Shown: in pieces, positions 33,682-45,924 of the stretch
How positions within the stretch are numbered: position 1 is the first letter of the stretch
How the letters are laid out: each line of letters starts with the position of its first letter
NCBI GenBank assembly: GCA_963082975.1
Contig: OY720348.1
Coordinates: forward strand, 53,332,421-53,396,420
DNA length: 64,000 nt
Direction: 5' to 3'
DNA from: Labia minor
Lineage: Eukaryota; Arthropoda; Insecta; Dermaptera; Spongiphoridae
Made by a program: the position numbers and the translations under genes
The notes under the pieces: generated by a model
The model's database searches: none
Told to the model about the DNA's origin: nothing
Seen by the model: the letters and a program-made list of their open reading frames with translations, nothing else

Positions 33682-35853
33682 CTAGCTGCTCAGAGCGCCT
33701 TCGGCGCTCTTCACACCTAGACGGGGGCTCCGCCCCCTGTACCCCCGAGTTGTACATAGTATTTGGTGGTTGAAAGTATTAAAAGGTTTTCATCCATTTT
33801 GTTTCAATCAGTATATTACATAAAACATTCATTTCTTTTTGTGTTCTTATTTAAAAAATATATTTTAATTTAATCACTATATTAATTATATATATTATTA
33901 TTGTATATGTTATATCTATCTACCTATGTGGCTCAAAGATACTCTAAAGTTCTTAGCCGCAACAACCACATTTCTCCAAGTGTCCCTATCCTGAGCCCTT
34001 ATTCCATCTCTCTTACGTCCCTTCCTACGCGTCATTGGTTTTCCAAGCGGACGTTTTCCAATCGGTCTTCCCATCAATATCTTTTTCCTCTCCCATTCTT
34101 GCCACGTGCCCTGCCTATCGCAGCTTTTTCCCTTTTATAACCCTAACTATTTCTGAAGATGCAGAGAGGCCATGCAATTTCTTGTTATACAGTCTCCCTC
34201 ATACCCGGTGACCTCATCTTTCTTTGGCCAATAAATGCAGGGAAGAATCCTATTCTCAAATACTCTGAATCTACTCTCATCTCCAAGGGTCATAGACCAT
34301 GCCTCCCACCCATATAATGCAACAGGCAAAATAATCTTTTTATATATTCCCTTTGATAATAATTTTGAAGAGATAAGCCTCTTTATTGCAGATAACAGGC
34401 GTTTCCCGATTGCAACCCCGATTTAAATTCTTCTCAAATATTATTATCCTTCGTGATTACATTCAATTTTTCTACATATTCAAATTCTACATTTTGTATC
34501 TTAAGATTTTGTATGCTAATACTCTTCCTCTTTGTTACTAAATATTTTTTCTTATCACTATTAATTTCAAACCTCCATTAAATTTTCCTCGCTATCTGTA
34601 ATTGCAATTGCCGAATCTCCTATTATATTTAAGTCGTCTGAGTAACCTAATATTTTACAATTGATTTCCGCATCTTATTCTTTCTTTACTACCTTCAAGA
34701 GAAATTTGAAGATTGAAAATTTGAAAAAGTTTATCCGGATCTATTGAGTTATGCGTATGTTTTACTAAAGTCTACAAATAATTAGTGAACAGAAATATTG
34801 AATTCGCGGTTTTGTTCCTAATATCTGTCATAATGAAAATATCTTAATTAATGTTGATCGATTTGGCCTGAACCCGCAATGATATCTCCTAATATTTCCT
34901 CCGCCTATAGTTTATAAGTATTGTATATGTTATAATAGAGTATAATATTTCTTGATCATTACATTTTGGTATTTTATTTTCATTGCTAGATTATTATTGA
35001 ATATTTTTAATTATAATGAAACTTGAGAAAATGCAAAAATAGAGACTTGAGACAATTTATAAAAATTAACGGTATAAAACTATAGATAAATTATCAATAT
35101 ATACATTCATTAATAGTATTAATTTAAATTAATTGATTTATTTGTTTTTTTATTATTAAGTTCATTTATTAATTTTTTTAGATCATAGTTATTTTCCTTA
35201 AAAGAACTTAAATTCTGTGGTCCTAGGGGATTTGAAAATTATTCGTCGCAATATGAAGATTTCGCTTACAGTTTCTGTCATGTCCGACCTCCATCCAACA
35301 GTTATTTTCTGTCAAGTTTTTTGCTTCTCTTAATCATGTGATCTATATATTTAATTTTTTTTGATTCATTATAATAAAATTTAAACAAATAAAAATTTTT
35401 ACTTTGTTAATTTATATAAATTTCAATACAAACTGATTGTGAGTGATACGCTTAGCCAATACTCTGAATATTTTGTGTACAAAAATATTGAATGTTCTTA
35501 GCGAGATTTGATATAATGTTGTACGATTTGTCCTAAATCTGAATTAGAAGAAAATTATAAATTGCATTAAAATGAGACCTTTTAGAATAAATTATTTAAT
35601 TGAAATGATATTTAAATATAAGAATTTAAAAAAATATTATATTCTTTGTTTGGCAATTGTTATTTAATTATGTGCAACATGATTCGACTTGCACAGAGCA
35701 TCGTTATTTTTTATTAATATCACATAATAAAAATGAATCTTTTAAACATAATAAATAAAAAAGACATTTTAATAAATTTAAAAATATACCCAATTTAAAA
35801 ATGTCAAAAATTTAAAACAACTTTATATCATCATATTTTAATTTTTATATAAT
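33682..35853 (-). mobile_element. Tandem repeat unit D2
   Basis: It begins exactly where D1 ends and repeats it closely (offset 2564 bp over the first 1.9 kb). It lacks about 390 bp corresponding to 33003-33394 of D1, joined at 'aaattgc'/'attaaaatgag'. Both units end 'catcatattttaatttttat'. Confidence 0.8.
33914..34909 (-). pseudogene. LINE reverse transcriptase relic in D2
   Basis: Same content as 31350-32345 with a handful of substitutions (for example Lys for Glu in 'WPKKDEVTGY'). The shared lesions show that decay preceded the tandem duplication. Confidence 0.8.
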
Positions 35854-35880
35854 ATATATTATATATATATATATATATAG

Positions 35881-36426
35881 TTAATTAATAATAGAGTAAT
35901 TAAATTAAAATAAAAAACAAAGATAATATAATTCAGTCATTTTAATTCAGGTTAAATAATATTTTTTTTTATTATTCAATGATAAAATTTATATATTATT
36001 ATATATATATTATAGAAAAGAAGAAATATTCAATTAAATAAAAAATAATTTAAGATAAAAATATGATCTAATAAATATTTTAATTAAATTGAGAACTTTT
36101 AGAATAAATTATTTAATTGAATTGATATTTGTATATTAGAATTTAAAATAAAAAGGGAAATATTATAATAATTCTTTGATTGGGAATAGCTATGATAATT
36201 CATTGTTTGAAATGATTCCGCTAGGCCGGCAGTGAGCCGCGAGCTGCTCTTGAATGAACAACACGGAGAATTATATAAACTTTAAAAAATTAATTTCTGC
36301 GGTTATTGATAAGATATTAATAAAATGTATAGCCTATGTTACTCTAGAGGTATATAAGAATATTGTGATGTAATTTCAAAGAAATCGGTTCAGCCAATTC
36401 TGAGTCTATAAAATAGTAATTTTCCG

Positions 36427-36481
<55 letters not shown>

Positions 36482-36600
36482 GTGAAAAATTCTAAAGTCA
36501 CTTTTGGATTCTAGAGGTCATGAAACGCGAAGATATGCAAAAATTTTTAAATTCTGAGCAATGTGCAGACAAAAACCTTTTTTTATATATATAGATATAT
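35881..36600 (+). repeat. Tandem repeat unit E1 with GACA array
   Basis: The first 350 bp resemble the right part of the D units ('agaataaattatttaattga'). The last 400 bp have 'agcctatgttactctagagg', 'aaatcggttcagccaattct', a long (GACA)n tract (36424-36480) and 'tatgcaaaaatttttaaatt'. The 'agcctatgttactct..cggttcag' text recalls the 3' region of widespread insect retroposons. Confidence 0.65.
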
Positions 36601-36640
36601 ATATATATATAGTTAATTAATAATATAGATATATATTTAG

Positions 36641-37322
36641 TAATTAATAATAGAGTAATTAAATTAAAATAAAAAACAAAGATAATATAATTCAGTCATT
36701 TTAATTCAGGTTAAATAATATTTTTTTTTATTATTCAATGATAAAATTTATATATTATTATATATATATTATAGAAAAGAAGAAATATTCAATTAAATAA
36801 AAAATAATTTAAGATAAAAATATGATCTAATAAATATTTTAATTAAATTGAGAACTTTTAGAATAAATTATTTAATTGAATTGATATTTGTATATTAGAA
36901 TTTAAAATAAAAAGGGAAATATTATAATAATTCTTCGATTGGGAATCTCTATGATAATTCATTGTTTGAAATGATTCCGCTAGGCCGACAGTGAGCCGCG
37001 AGCTGCTCTTGAATGAACAACACGGAGAATTATATAAACTTTAAAAAATTAATTTCTGCGGTTATTGATAAGATATTAATAAAATTTATAGCCTATGTTA
37101 CTCTAGAGGTATATAAGAATATTGTGATGTAATTTCAAAGAAATCGGTTCAGCCAATTCTGAGTCTATAAAATAGTAATTTTCCGGACAGACAGACAGAC
37201 AGACAGACAGACGTGAAAAATTCTAAAGTCACTTTTGGATTCTAGAGGTCATGAAACGCGAAGATATGCAAAAATTTTTAAATTCTGATCAATGTGCAGA
37301 CAAAAACCTTTTTTTATATATA
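36641..37322 (+). repeat. Tandem repeat unit E2
   Basis: Near-identical second copy of E1 with a shorter GACA tract (about 37189-37213) and scattered substitutions. Confidence 0.75.
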
Positions 37323-37499
37323 TAGATATATATATATGTGAGTATTCTATAATTAATATAATCAAAAAAATATTTTTTTAAAGAATTAAATTGTAAATTT
37401 TTACAATATGGAATTAATCCTACAAAAACTAATATTTTCCTTTTTTTTAAAACTCGATTTTATTTCAAAATATTTTTTTTTTCTTTTGGTGGTAAGTTC

Positions 37500-37740
37500 A
37501 TCATTCTATTTATCTATATGGTTCTTGGCCACAGAAACCATTTTCCCCAATATTCCATCCAACTCCCATTCTCTCCTAACTCCCTCACTTACCTCCTTAC
37601 ATTGTCTAGCCATCGCGTGCTTGGTCTATCAACCGGTCGCTTCCCAATTAGTTTTCTCACAAACAAGTTTATCATTCTTTTCTATATCCCCTATATTCTA
37701 ATTACTAGATTACACTACTACTAGAATACTATAAAATTTA
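37500..37740 (-). pseudogene. LINE ORF2 3' tail fragment
   Basis: The minus strand reads 'KLIGKRPVDRPSTRWLDNVR', matching the G-K/R-P-x-G-R-P-x-x-R-W tail seen in D1 and at 54690, then 'VRELGENGSWMEYW'. It is related to, but clearly diverged from, the D-unit tail. Confidence 0.65.
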
Positions 37741-37822
37741 TTCCATTCTAAAATATATTATTTCAATGTTAAATAATGTGTGCATATGTCAATTTATTGA
37801 AATTTTTTTATTTATTTCTTTT

Positions 37823-38381
37823 ACTTTCTCGCCAGAGAGAAGAAAATTTTCGATGACAGAATTTTGATGTTTTTATACGTTTTGAAGGTCCCTGAGTCAT
37901 TTTCACTAACTGTAAGGTTGAGAAAAATTCCTGTGTCTGTGTATGTGTGTATGTAGACAAGATTAGGTAAAAACGGTTTGAGCTAGAATAATGAAATTTG
38001 GTACACGGGCATTATTCAAAATTTGTAGTTTTCTATCAACTTTTGAGAAATGTGGCTTATTCGGAAGATGGTCATTACCTACCACGTTTTCATTTTTTTT
38101 CCTTTAAACTGACCGTAAAAATTAAGATATATGTTTGATAGTTTATTATATGGTTAAAAATTGTATAAAACTATATATAGTTTCAACTTGATTGACTGCA
38201 AATCACGCGCCAGCACGTGACGTGTGCCATCAACAAAGAACCACACGCGCTGGTTTAATAAATAGTATTTATTAATCTTAATTTATAATTTATATATATA
38301 ATTAATTAAATTTAATTTAAATATAATATATGTTAATTAATCCAATTCAAATTGCCAGATAGTCGAGTGAAGACACTCCTG
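37823..38381 (+). mobile_element. Family A repeat, copy 6
   Basis: ACTTTCTCGCCAGAGAG start and GCCAGATAGTCGAGTG with AAGACACTCCTG end, like copy 1; these two copies share the CCTG 3' variant and 'gtgtgccatcaacaaagaa', so they form a subfamily. Confidence 0.78.
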
Positions 38382-39104
38382 ATTTTTTATTATTATTTTT
38401 CTTTTACCTATTTATTATAAAAAGAGGCTTAATAATTATTAATTTTTGTTTAGAAATTACAGCTATTCAATGAATTAATGATTTGAATTGAGAACAAACA
38501 AAAGGTATTAATATATATATTAATTTATCTTTTGAAAGGACAGCGTCTATTAAGCCGGTTGTATCCTAAGCGGGGTAAAGGTGTTATATGATCAGTAGAA
38601 CGGATTTTCTTAACCACAAGCTCGTTGGCCGCCAGAATGCCTCTCGGCTTATATATATATATATATTTAAAGCTCTATTTACATAAACTCTATTAAAAAT
38701 GATTATAAATCAAATTTTTTTTACTAAATATTTTATTCCTTTTATTTTCGTTCTTTTATGCACAAAGTAAGGCAGACACAAATATTATTCGTGCCTTTTC
38801 ATAGTTTACTAACTATAATTCATCTCCAGGCATACATTCCATTCGTTTTTCAACAATAATCCATCAACATTTATACAAGGAAAACCTTTTTACCAACGTA
38901 TCAATACAGATTCTAAGAAAAATAAATAAAATTAATGACTTACACTAAATTTCTCATTTCCAATCGAACATACTCTTTATCTACTAATTTAAACTTTAAT
39001 TTTATTCCTATTATTATATTATTATTATTATTTATTGTATTAGAATACAATCAAAAGTACATTCTTTGATGAAAATTAAAATAATTTTTAGAAGATACTA
39101 CTTA
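38382..39104. other. Non-coding stretch with a SINE fragment
   Basis: Holds the SINE 'H' fragment at 38533-38613 and otherwise AT-rich sequence with no recognised exon. Confidence 0.45.
38533..38613 (-). mobile_element. SINE 'H' 3' fragment
   Basis: On the minus strand 'gatcatataacacctttacc' and 'ctgtcctttcaaaag' match the 3' body of the SINE at 45925. Confidence 0.5.
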
Positions 39105-39210
39105 GCTGGTTTAATAAATTTTATTTATTAATTTTAATTTATATAAAAATTTAATTTAAATATAATATATGTTATTTAATGCAATTCAAATTGCGAGATA
39201 GTCCAGTGGC
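39105..39210 (+). repeat. Family A 3' fragment
   Basis: 'gctggtttaataaa' through 'ttgcgagatagtccagtgg'; only the last ~105 bp of the element remain. Confidence 0.6.
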
Positions 39211-39242
39211 TTATTCTTTTTGTTAATAAAAAAAAACAAAAT

Positions 39243-39875
39243 AAGTTGACCTGTGGCCAGGTCCGAACCGACCGACGGTTTGAAATAAATTAATTTCCAG
39301 CTACAGAAACAATTTCAAATAATTTTCATATATCTATTAATGTAATAAAAAACAGATATGGATACATAAATAATAAATATAAACGTTTTTAATTTTATTT
39401 TATTTATAATATATATGCAAGACCAGGCTGTGACGTCATGCATGGCTGGATGACGTCATATAATTTTAAATCAAGAAAAAACTAATAAATATGATTTTTT
39501 TCGAGGATAAAACCAATACAAAATGCATGATTCGTGGTGATATATAAAAAAATCTCCTTTGGTGTGAAAATAACCCTTTCCTTCCTATCGTCGATCGCTA
39601 ATACTACCACTTCCGGTTTCCGGAATTGCTCCAAAAGTTGATCAATTCATCCTACTGATATATTAAGTAAATATACCAAATTTCATCAAAATCCGTTGAG
39701 CCGTTCAGGCTGTACACATCTATACGGACGGACAGACGGACGGACAGACGGACAGACATCATGCTAAAAATACTTTTTTCTGTTTAGAAAATGCATGATT
39801 CGTGGAGATATGTAAAAATCTCCACATGTGAAATTTGGTGTGAAAACAATACCTCCCTTACTATCGTCGGTCGGT
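39243..39875 (-). mobile_element. Family B repeat, copy 1, full length (633 bp)
   Basis: On the minus strand it runs from ACCGACCGACGATAG to ACCGTCGGTCGGTTCGGACC plus TGGCCACAGGTCAACTT. It has both inverted copies of ACCGACCGACG, the terminal hairpin GACCTGGCCACAGGTC, the GTCC/GTCT tract and the 'gattttgatgaaatttggta' module. Flanked by T/A runs. Confidence 0.82.
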
Positions 39876-40626
39876 CAAAAAAAAGATGAAAATGTAATTA
39901 ATCAATTAAATAAAGTTTCATTTTTAAAAATTAACTTTTTATATAATATAAAAAAAAATATTTTTTTTATATTCATTAAAATATATTTTTATATTTTTAA
40001 AAATAAATGTATGTATTTATGTATGTATGTACCTTTGGGTGGTTATTTGGTATATCAATAAATTTGTTGAAAATTAATCAACTAAATTCAATTAAATTTA
40101 ATATTTATATATACATACAATGTGATTTTATATTTTAATTAAATTTGTTATTATAAACAAAAATGTTTTATTGAATAGTAAAACGTGTTATTTTGATAAA
40201 TAAATTAATAAAAATGATAGATTTAATATGTTCATTAATAGACATATGTAATTAATTTTAGAAGCATGAATAATTTAAAAGCATATCTAATAATTTAATC
40301 CATAAATATTGTTATATATATATATATATTTGACTTTTGACTTTTATACATTATATGAAAGGAAAACGCCAGGTGACGCCTAAGCTGCGTAGAGGCGATG
40401 TATGATCTCTACAACGGATCCTCTCAACCTTTATCTTCAATTTTTTGATTGGAGGTCACTACTTCTTATTTCAAGTTCTAAATTTTGATTAATTATCTTA
40501 GGTGGACCACATTTCTATAGATACCTTGTTCAGGACCGCGAGTATGGTATAGTTAAGCGTGCTTCTCACACATGATGACGTCATTATATTTATTTTGTTG
40601 GCCTTTTCCATTATATTTATAAAAAT
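39876..40626. other. AT-rich stretch with a degraded SINE
   Basis: No gene. A SINE 'H'-like segment (minus) occupies about 40356-40560, recognised by 'tgatctctacaacggatcct' and 'ggatgtatgatc'-type text; the rest is AT-rich. Confidence 0.4.
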
Positions 40627-40818
40627 CTGGAGTGTCCAATCGACTATCTCGCAAATTTGAATTAGATTAAATAACATATATTATATTTAAATTAAATTAT
40701 TATATAAATTAAAATTAATAAATAATATTTATTAAACCAGCGCTAGTTTGGATCTTTGTTGATGGTACCACGTCACGTGATGGCGCGTGATTAGCAGTCT
40801 TGTTAAAAAATTAATTCT
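40627..40818 (-). repeat. Family A 3' half, minus strand
   Basis: CACTCCAGATTT end, 'gcgagatagtcgattgg', and the 'cacgtgacgtggtaccatc' block; truncated in the middle of the element near 'aattaattttttaacaag'. Confidence 0.7.
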
Positions 40819-41507
40819 AATTTTAATAAAAGTTATGTAATACCTTTTGAATTTTGCTATACAAATCTTTGACTTATTGTTATATATATATATATATATA
40901 ACTAAGTACAAATATAATAATTTGTAAATTAATAAAAAGAAAAATTTGAATATGAATTATTATAATAAACGAGGTCAAAAATATACATTTTTTAAAATAC
41001 AAATTCTAATTTATTTTAATGGTTGGCTAACTTCATTTAATAAATCACATAAATCACTTAATAAATTTAAATCAAGAAATTCAATATTGAAAATTAAAAA
41101 AATTTATTATCATATCTAATACAATTAGCGAGATGAACCAGACGTCTATAATAAAAAAGAGGCAATGATCCAGAAGGGTGGCTAAACGCCATGTGTGAAC
41201 GAAATCCGACGAAAAATACGCTGAATGAGCGCTTCAATGGCTACTCTTCTTAAAATGCATTGAAAGCGTCAGGTCAATTTATTTCCACGGTCACCCAGTT
41301 TGAGGCTACTAGTCTTTAAACATTTTTGGCCTGGATTCAATAAATGTCATCGATCCAAAAGTTGTGTCCAATGGTTCCCTGTTTTTTCCATAAACTATTA
41401 ACCTATTGTCAAAATATTACTCCAAAGAGTTATTTATTTTAATAACTTCATTTAGAATATTGAATGGATTTTGAATAACAAATCTAAAATATAATAAAAT
41501 ATTTTTA
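40819..41507. other. Non-coding stretch, nothing recognised
   Basis: A GC-richer patch at 41150-41400 has no open frame over 60 codons and no known repeat text. Confidence 0.4.
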
Positions 41508-41542
41508 TTTTCATTTTCCTATATCTTATCTTATTATACTAG

Positions 41543-41595
<53 letters not shown>

Positions 41596-41798
41596 TATAT
41601 TTATACGTACTTTTAAAATATTTGAAATTGTTTCTGAACGTTTATTAGTTTTTTCTTAATTTTAAATAGGAAATTTAAATGACGTCAGCAACTACGTCAG
41701 ACCCAGCACTTCCTTAAATACAAAATATTATAAATATAAATAAAATCAAATTTCGAAATATATATTATGTTATATCCACAGGCCATACTTCTCTAACA
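41508..41798 (+). repeat. Family C repeat interrupted by piggyBac
   Basis: 'tatcttatcttattatacta', a TA tract (41548-41590), 'gacgtcagcaactacgtcag', 'cttccttaaatacaaaatat' and 'tatgttatatccac' are family C. Text after the piggyBac element ('gacgttcatttaaggg') resembles 18505-18530, so the insertion lies within repeat DNA. Confidence 0.55.
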
Positions 41799-41802
41799 TT
41801 AA

Positions 41803-43272
41803 CCGTTTGAGTGCTAAGCGGCGCAAAAGTGATTCGATAGTTTCAATTGAAAATTGCGCCGCAGCGCAAAACTGACGCGCGCAACAGTGTATTTTTGGCG
41901 CTTCATTGTTGTTGATATATTATAATCCCGCGCATAATTTGTTACGAGAGTTCATATTTATACATTTAAAAACAATTTTTTACAGTTTTTATATATTATT
42001 TAGCAAAAATGGCCATGTCACTTGCTATTACTTCGGACGATGATTCGATCTCTAATGATTATACGGACAGTGAAACAACGTATATAAGCAGTAATAATAG
42101 CAGTGTTATAATGCATCAAAAAAAAAAGATTGAGAATTGAAAGTGAGTCTTCTATTTCATCATCATCTTCAGAAATAGACGAAACACTAACTTTTGCCAA
42201 TATTCAAGAATATACAAGATTTAGTAGAAAAATATGGTCTTGGATTTGCAGTAGTGCAAAAATTGCTTTCACTTGGAAATTATCTGAACAAAGGCTATCA
42301 TGTGTTTACAGACAACTTTTACACAAGTTTACGCCTAGCCAAAGAACTTTTGAAACAGAATACATACCTAACTGGAACAATAAGACGCAATCGAAAAGGG
42401 ATTCCTCCAGAAGCTAAGAAAGCAACCGTAGGAGAAGCCAAATACCTAGCACATGAAGATGTTTTGATGTGTTCTTTCAAAGACAAGAAGTCCAAACCAA
42501 ATCCTGTCATATTGATTTCAACCAATGCAGATACTAAGAATGTGACAATCAAGAAAAAGAAAGGGAATTTTGAATACGAAAAGGTGAAACCAAGTATGAT
42601 TGATGACTATAACAAATACATGGGAGGTGTGGACAGTCAGAGAAAATGTTATACGTGTATTTGGACGAGCGAAGAACCCTAAAATATTGGAAGAAAGTAG
42701 TTTTCAATATATTTGGAAGAATGGTGTTGAACTCTTATATTTTGTATGAATCCAACACTACTCGAAAAAAAAAATTGCCCGGCTACAATTTACATCGAAA
42801 ATTATCGATGATATCGAAATGGAGTGGATGAACTATAAAAATGGCGAGTCGACACAACCATCTTCATCAACCAAAAAATTTGCTCTGGAAAAATTACCGG
42901 GACGTAACTTGCGCCAGTGCACAGTATGTAGCAAAAAAGGGAGTGTAAAACGATCTCGACTTATTTGCGCCCGGTGTAGGAAAGGCCTACATGCTGTTTG
43001 TGCGGCAAAGCATTCTTGTTGAGATATATTTTTTTATAATTTTCATCTCAAAACAGAAAAAAAAGTAAAAAGTACATAATATTTTATGTTTATTTTTTAT
43101 ATAAGTATCACAAAACATTTGTACATTATATTAAAAAAAGAATTATAGTAATTGATTTATATTTGTCTGAATTAGAGTGTTTTATTTGACACCATATTTT
43201 TCCTTTAAAATAATCAAAAAATGTATAGCAATTTTCATATAGATTCACAAAAATTGCTTAGCACTAAAACGG
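41803..43272 (+). mobile_element. piggyBac element, internally deleted, TTAA-flanked
   Basis: Starts CCGTTTGAGTGCTAAGC and ends, on the other strand, CCGTTTTAGTGCTAAGC; TTAA lies on both sides (41799-41802, 43273-43276), the piggyBac signature. The subterminal region (41818-41885) has repeated 'ggcgcaaaa'/'gcgcc' palindromes. At 1470 bp it is well under the usual 2.4 kb and carries a broken transposase. Confidence 0.92.
42009..43022 (+). pseudogene. piggyBac transposase pseudogene
   Basis: The N-terminus is an acidic 'MAMSLAITSDDDSISNDYTD' region that stops after about 43 codons. The body resumes in another frame (42194-42682) with 'YLNKGYHVFTDNFYTSLRLA', which contains the second catalytic Asp, and 'YNKYMGGVDSQRK', which contains the third. 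The region for the first Asp is missing. A frameshift leads to 'YLDERRTLKYWKKVVFNI', and the C-terminus (42819-43022) is a Cys-rich zinc-binding tail with 'CTVCSKKGS' and 'CARCRKG'. At least three disruptions are visible, so it cannot be active. Confidence 0.88.
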
Positions 43273-43475
43273 TTAAGACGTTCATTTAAGGGATGTATGT
43301 TTTGACATATTTTTTTTTAATTTATATTCTTTTAAATTATTTGAACGGCGGCTCGGGGAACCACATATTGTGTTAATATATTCGTTAAGTTTTACGTTGA
43401 AGTTTTTATTATTATGAAAAATTCTTTCCGGATTATTTTCACGTTTTACTGTAAGATTTGAGAATTGACGTTTCA

Positions 43476-43938
43476 TATGTATGTGTGTGTGTATATGTAG
43501 ACAAGATTACGCAAAAAACGGTTTGAGTAGAATAATGAAATTTGATATACGGGCATTATTCAAAATTCGTAGTTTTCTATCAACTTTTGAGAAATGTGGC
43601 TTATTCGGAAGATGGTCATTACCTACCACGTTTTCATTTTTTTTCTACTAAACTGACCGTAAAAATAAAGATGTATGTTTGATAGTTTTTCACATGATTA
43701 AAAATTGTATAAAATTACTATATATATTATTTTAGCTTGATTCAATCTCTGAAAATACCGGAATTAATTTTTAACACGTTGACTGTCAATCATGCGCCAT
43801 CACGTGACGTGATGCCATCAACAAAGAGCCAAACATCCGCTGGTTTAATAAAAATTATTTCTTAAATTTAATTTTTAAATATTATATGTTATTTAATTCA
43901 ATTCAAATATGCGAGATAGTCGAGTGGAGACCCTCCAG
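43476..43938 (+). mobile_element. Family A repeat, 5'-truncated copy
   Basis: Begins at the TG tract ('tgtgtgtgtatatgtagac') and continues to 'gcgagatagtcgagtggaga' with CCCTCCAG. The 5' ~120 bp are replaced by a 'ttttcacgttttactgtaag' segment that also occurs in family G (near 6453). Confidence 0.7.
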
Positions 43939-45924
43939 ATTTATTTTTTATTGTTAAATGAATTAAAAATTTTCGGATTTTTTACTTTTTATATTATTTA
44001 TTATAAAACAATAAATGAAGAAAAGTAGAACCAAGTCAGATTAATATATTTAATCTCTTTTTTGAAAGAAAGTCACAACAACATAAACGTCGGATTTTTT
44101 TTTTTTTTTTTGTTTTTTGTTAAGATTTAAAATATTGTCTCGGGAGTCTTTTAAGACGTCCGAGTTAAAAAAAAAAGGAAGAGAAGCAAAACTAAGACAA
44201 GAAATGTTTGTTGGCTTGATTCTTGTTTCTTTCTCTTTTGCGCTACGATAAATTAACAAATTTTATTACATGGTGAATATAAATGTCCCCCTGGTTTGGA
44301 AACCATTGTGAACAGAAACTGTTTAAAGGCCGACAAATCGGCTTTCCAATTGTTTATTCGATTTCAGTCGTTGGGGATTGATATCACTTGGAATTTCGCT
44401 TTCCCCTCCCTCCTCAACCTCCACACCCTCACCCCACCACCCACCTCCTACACTTTTACGTTGTTTAATCGAGAGCAGAATGATAAACTTGAGCGCAGTT
44501 CAAAATTCAGTTCGACTTTAATTTAATATACGAGAGAAAAAAAAGAAATAAATAAAGAAAAATAAATAAATAAAAAGAAAAACATTAAAAGAAGAAAATC
44601 TTTATTTAATGGATTTTTTTTATCTCATTTAACTAACAAGGGTAAAAAAAGATGTGATCGAATTTGTAGGCTGAAGGCGAAATTTAGATTAACATTTTCT
44701 ATATCTCGAATTCAATTAGCTTTTTGTTCTAAAATTGAGAACATTTATACTATTTCAGGATATAAACTGGGTGTGTGGTTGGGGAGGGGGGGGGGGGGCT
44801 TTAAATTAGGAAAGGAATGGGTCATTAACAATTGCCAAAATCGGAGGATTGTTAATTTCTTATAACTTTTTGTGAAAACAACTTTTTATTGTAATTATTA
44901 TTATTGTTTTTGGATTTTGATTACTTCACCTGTAAATCTACATATTTCTTTTTATGCCTTATACATATATAAATTTTAATTAATATATAGTAGTTTGGTA
45001 TGATCAACATTATTTTTTTCTATTCATGCGTGATCGACATTTTTTTAGTCAGTTTTAGCTGCGCGATCGACTCCAACAAAAGACTGGGATCGGCTTGCAA
45101 ATTACCATTTACCCTGCTTTAATATAGATAATGATAAGCAATTATAATTTTAGAGTATTTTTGTTTAAATGTCCAAATATATAATATATAGATATAACTA
45201 ATATAAATAACTTTAATAAATAAATAAATTAAGAACTTAAATAGGTTATTTCCAAGTGAGTTTTTTTAGGATGGAAATTTTTGGACTGTTGAATGAATCA
45301 AACCTAAACGAACATTCTATGCGATTCTGCACCAATTTTCTTCAAATCATAGTAGAAAACTAATCATGTCCGCAAATTATAGTTCGTAACCACAAAACTG
45401 TTTGAAGTTATAGAAAAATATACCGGTGTATGAAACTTAGGTTATTGTGTGTTGAGAAATTTGGTCAGCTGTTAGAGAGAGAAGATGGCGCTACAGAAGC
45501 GGTCTTATGGTCTTTAAACTGATAGCGATACCATCTGTAGGGAAATGCCGGTTTCATACTTCTACATTTATGTATATATTAATTATATATAATTCTAACA
45601 TATTAGAACTTTGGGGATCTAATCCCATTTCTACCCTACTATACATTTTTATTTAATTTATTTTTTCATTTATTATAAAAATTTTACTGAATTTGATGAG
45701 GTTTAAACCGTTCATTTAAAGTTTCTTAATTCAGAGCTATATCACTTGACTCAGCTGGGAATTTATATAGTTATATTATTTAATGTAGCATTTCTTATTA
45801 CTTTTACACCGTCAATAATTATTTTTGACACGGGATATTTCAAATTACCCCCTTGAGATATAATTTTACACAAATTATAGTTTAGACGGTTTATGGATTT
45901 TATTTACACAATCGCTGACATTCT
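43939..45924. other. 2 kb region without recognised genes
   Basis: Includes a less AT-rich segment at 44280-44530 with a C-rich run, a G run near 44785-44800, and 45430-45560 with 'agaagatggcgctacagaag'. A 76-codon frame at 44296-44526 has no recognisable domain. Low-copy non-coding DNA or UTR is possible. Confidence 0.4.

Noticed and set aside
31118-35853. Complete autonomous Helitrons
   Set aside because: No Rep or helicase motif is found; only the end looks Helitron-like, and a LINE 3' end remains possible.
42319-42552. 77-codon minus-strand frame
   Set aside because: Antisense to the piggyBac transposase remnant.
44296-44526. 76-codon plus-strand frame with a Pro/Thr-rich stretch
   Set aside because: No splice context, homologue or conserved motif; possible UTR but not supported as a gene.
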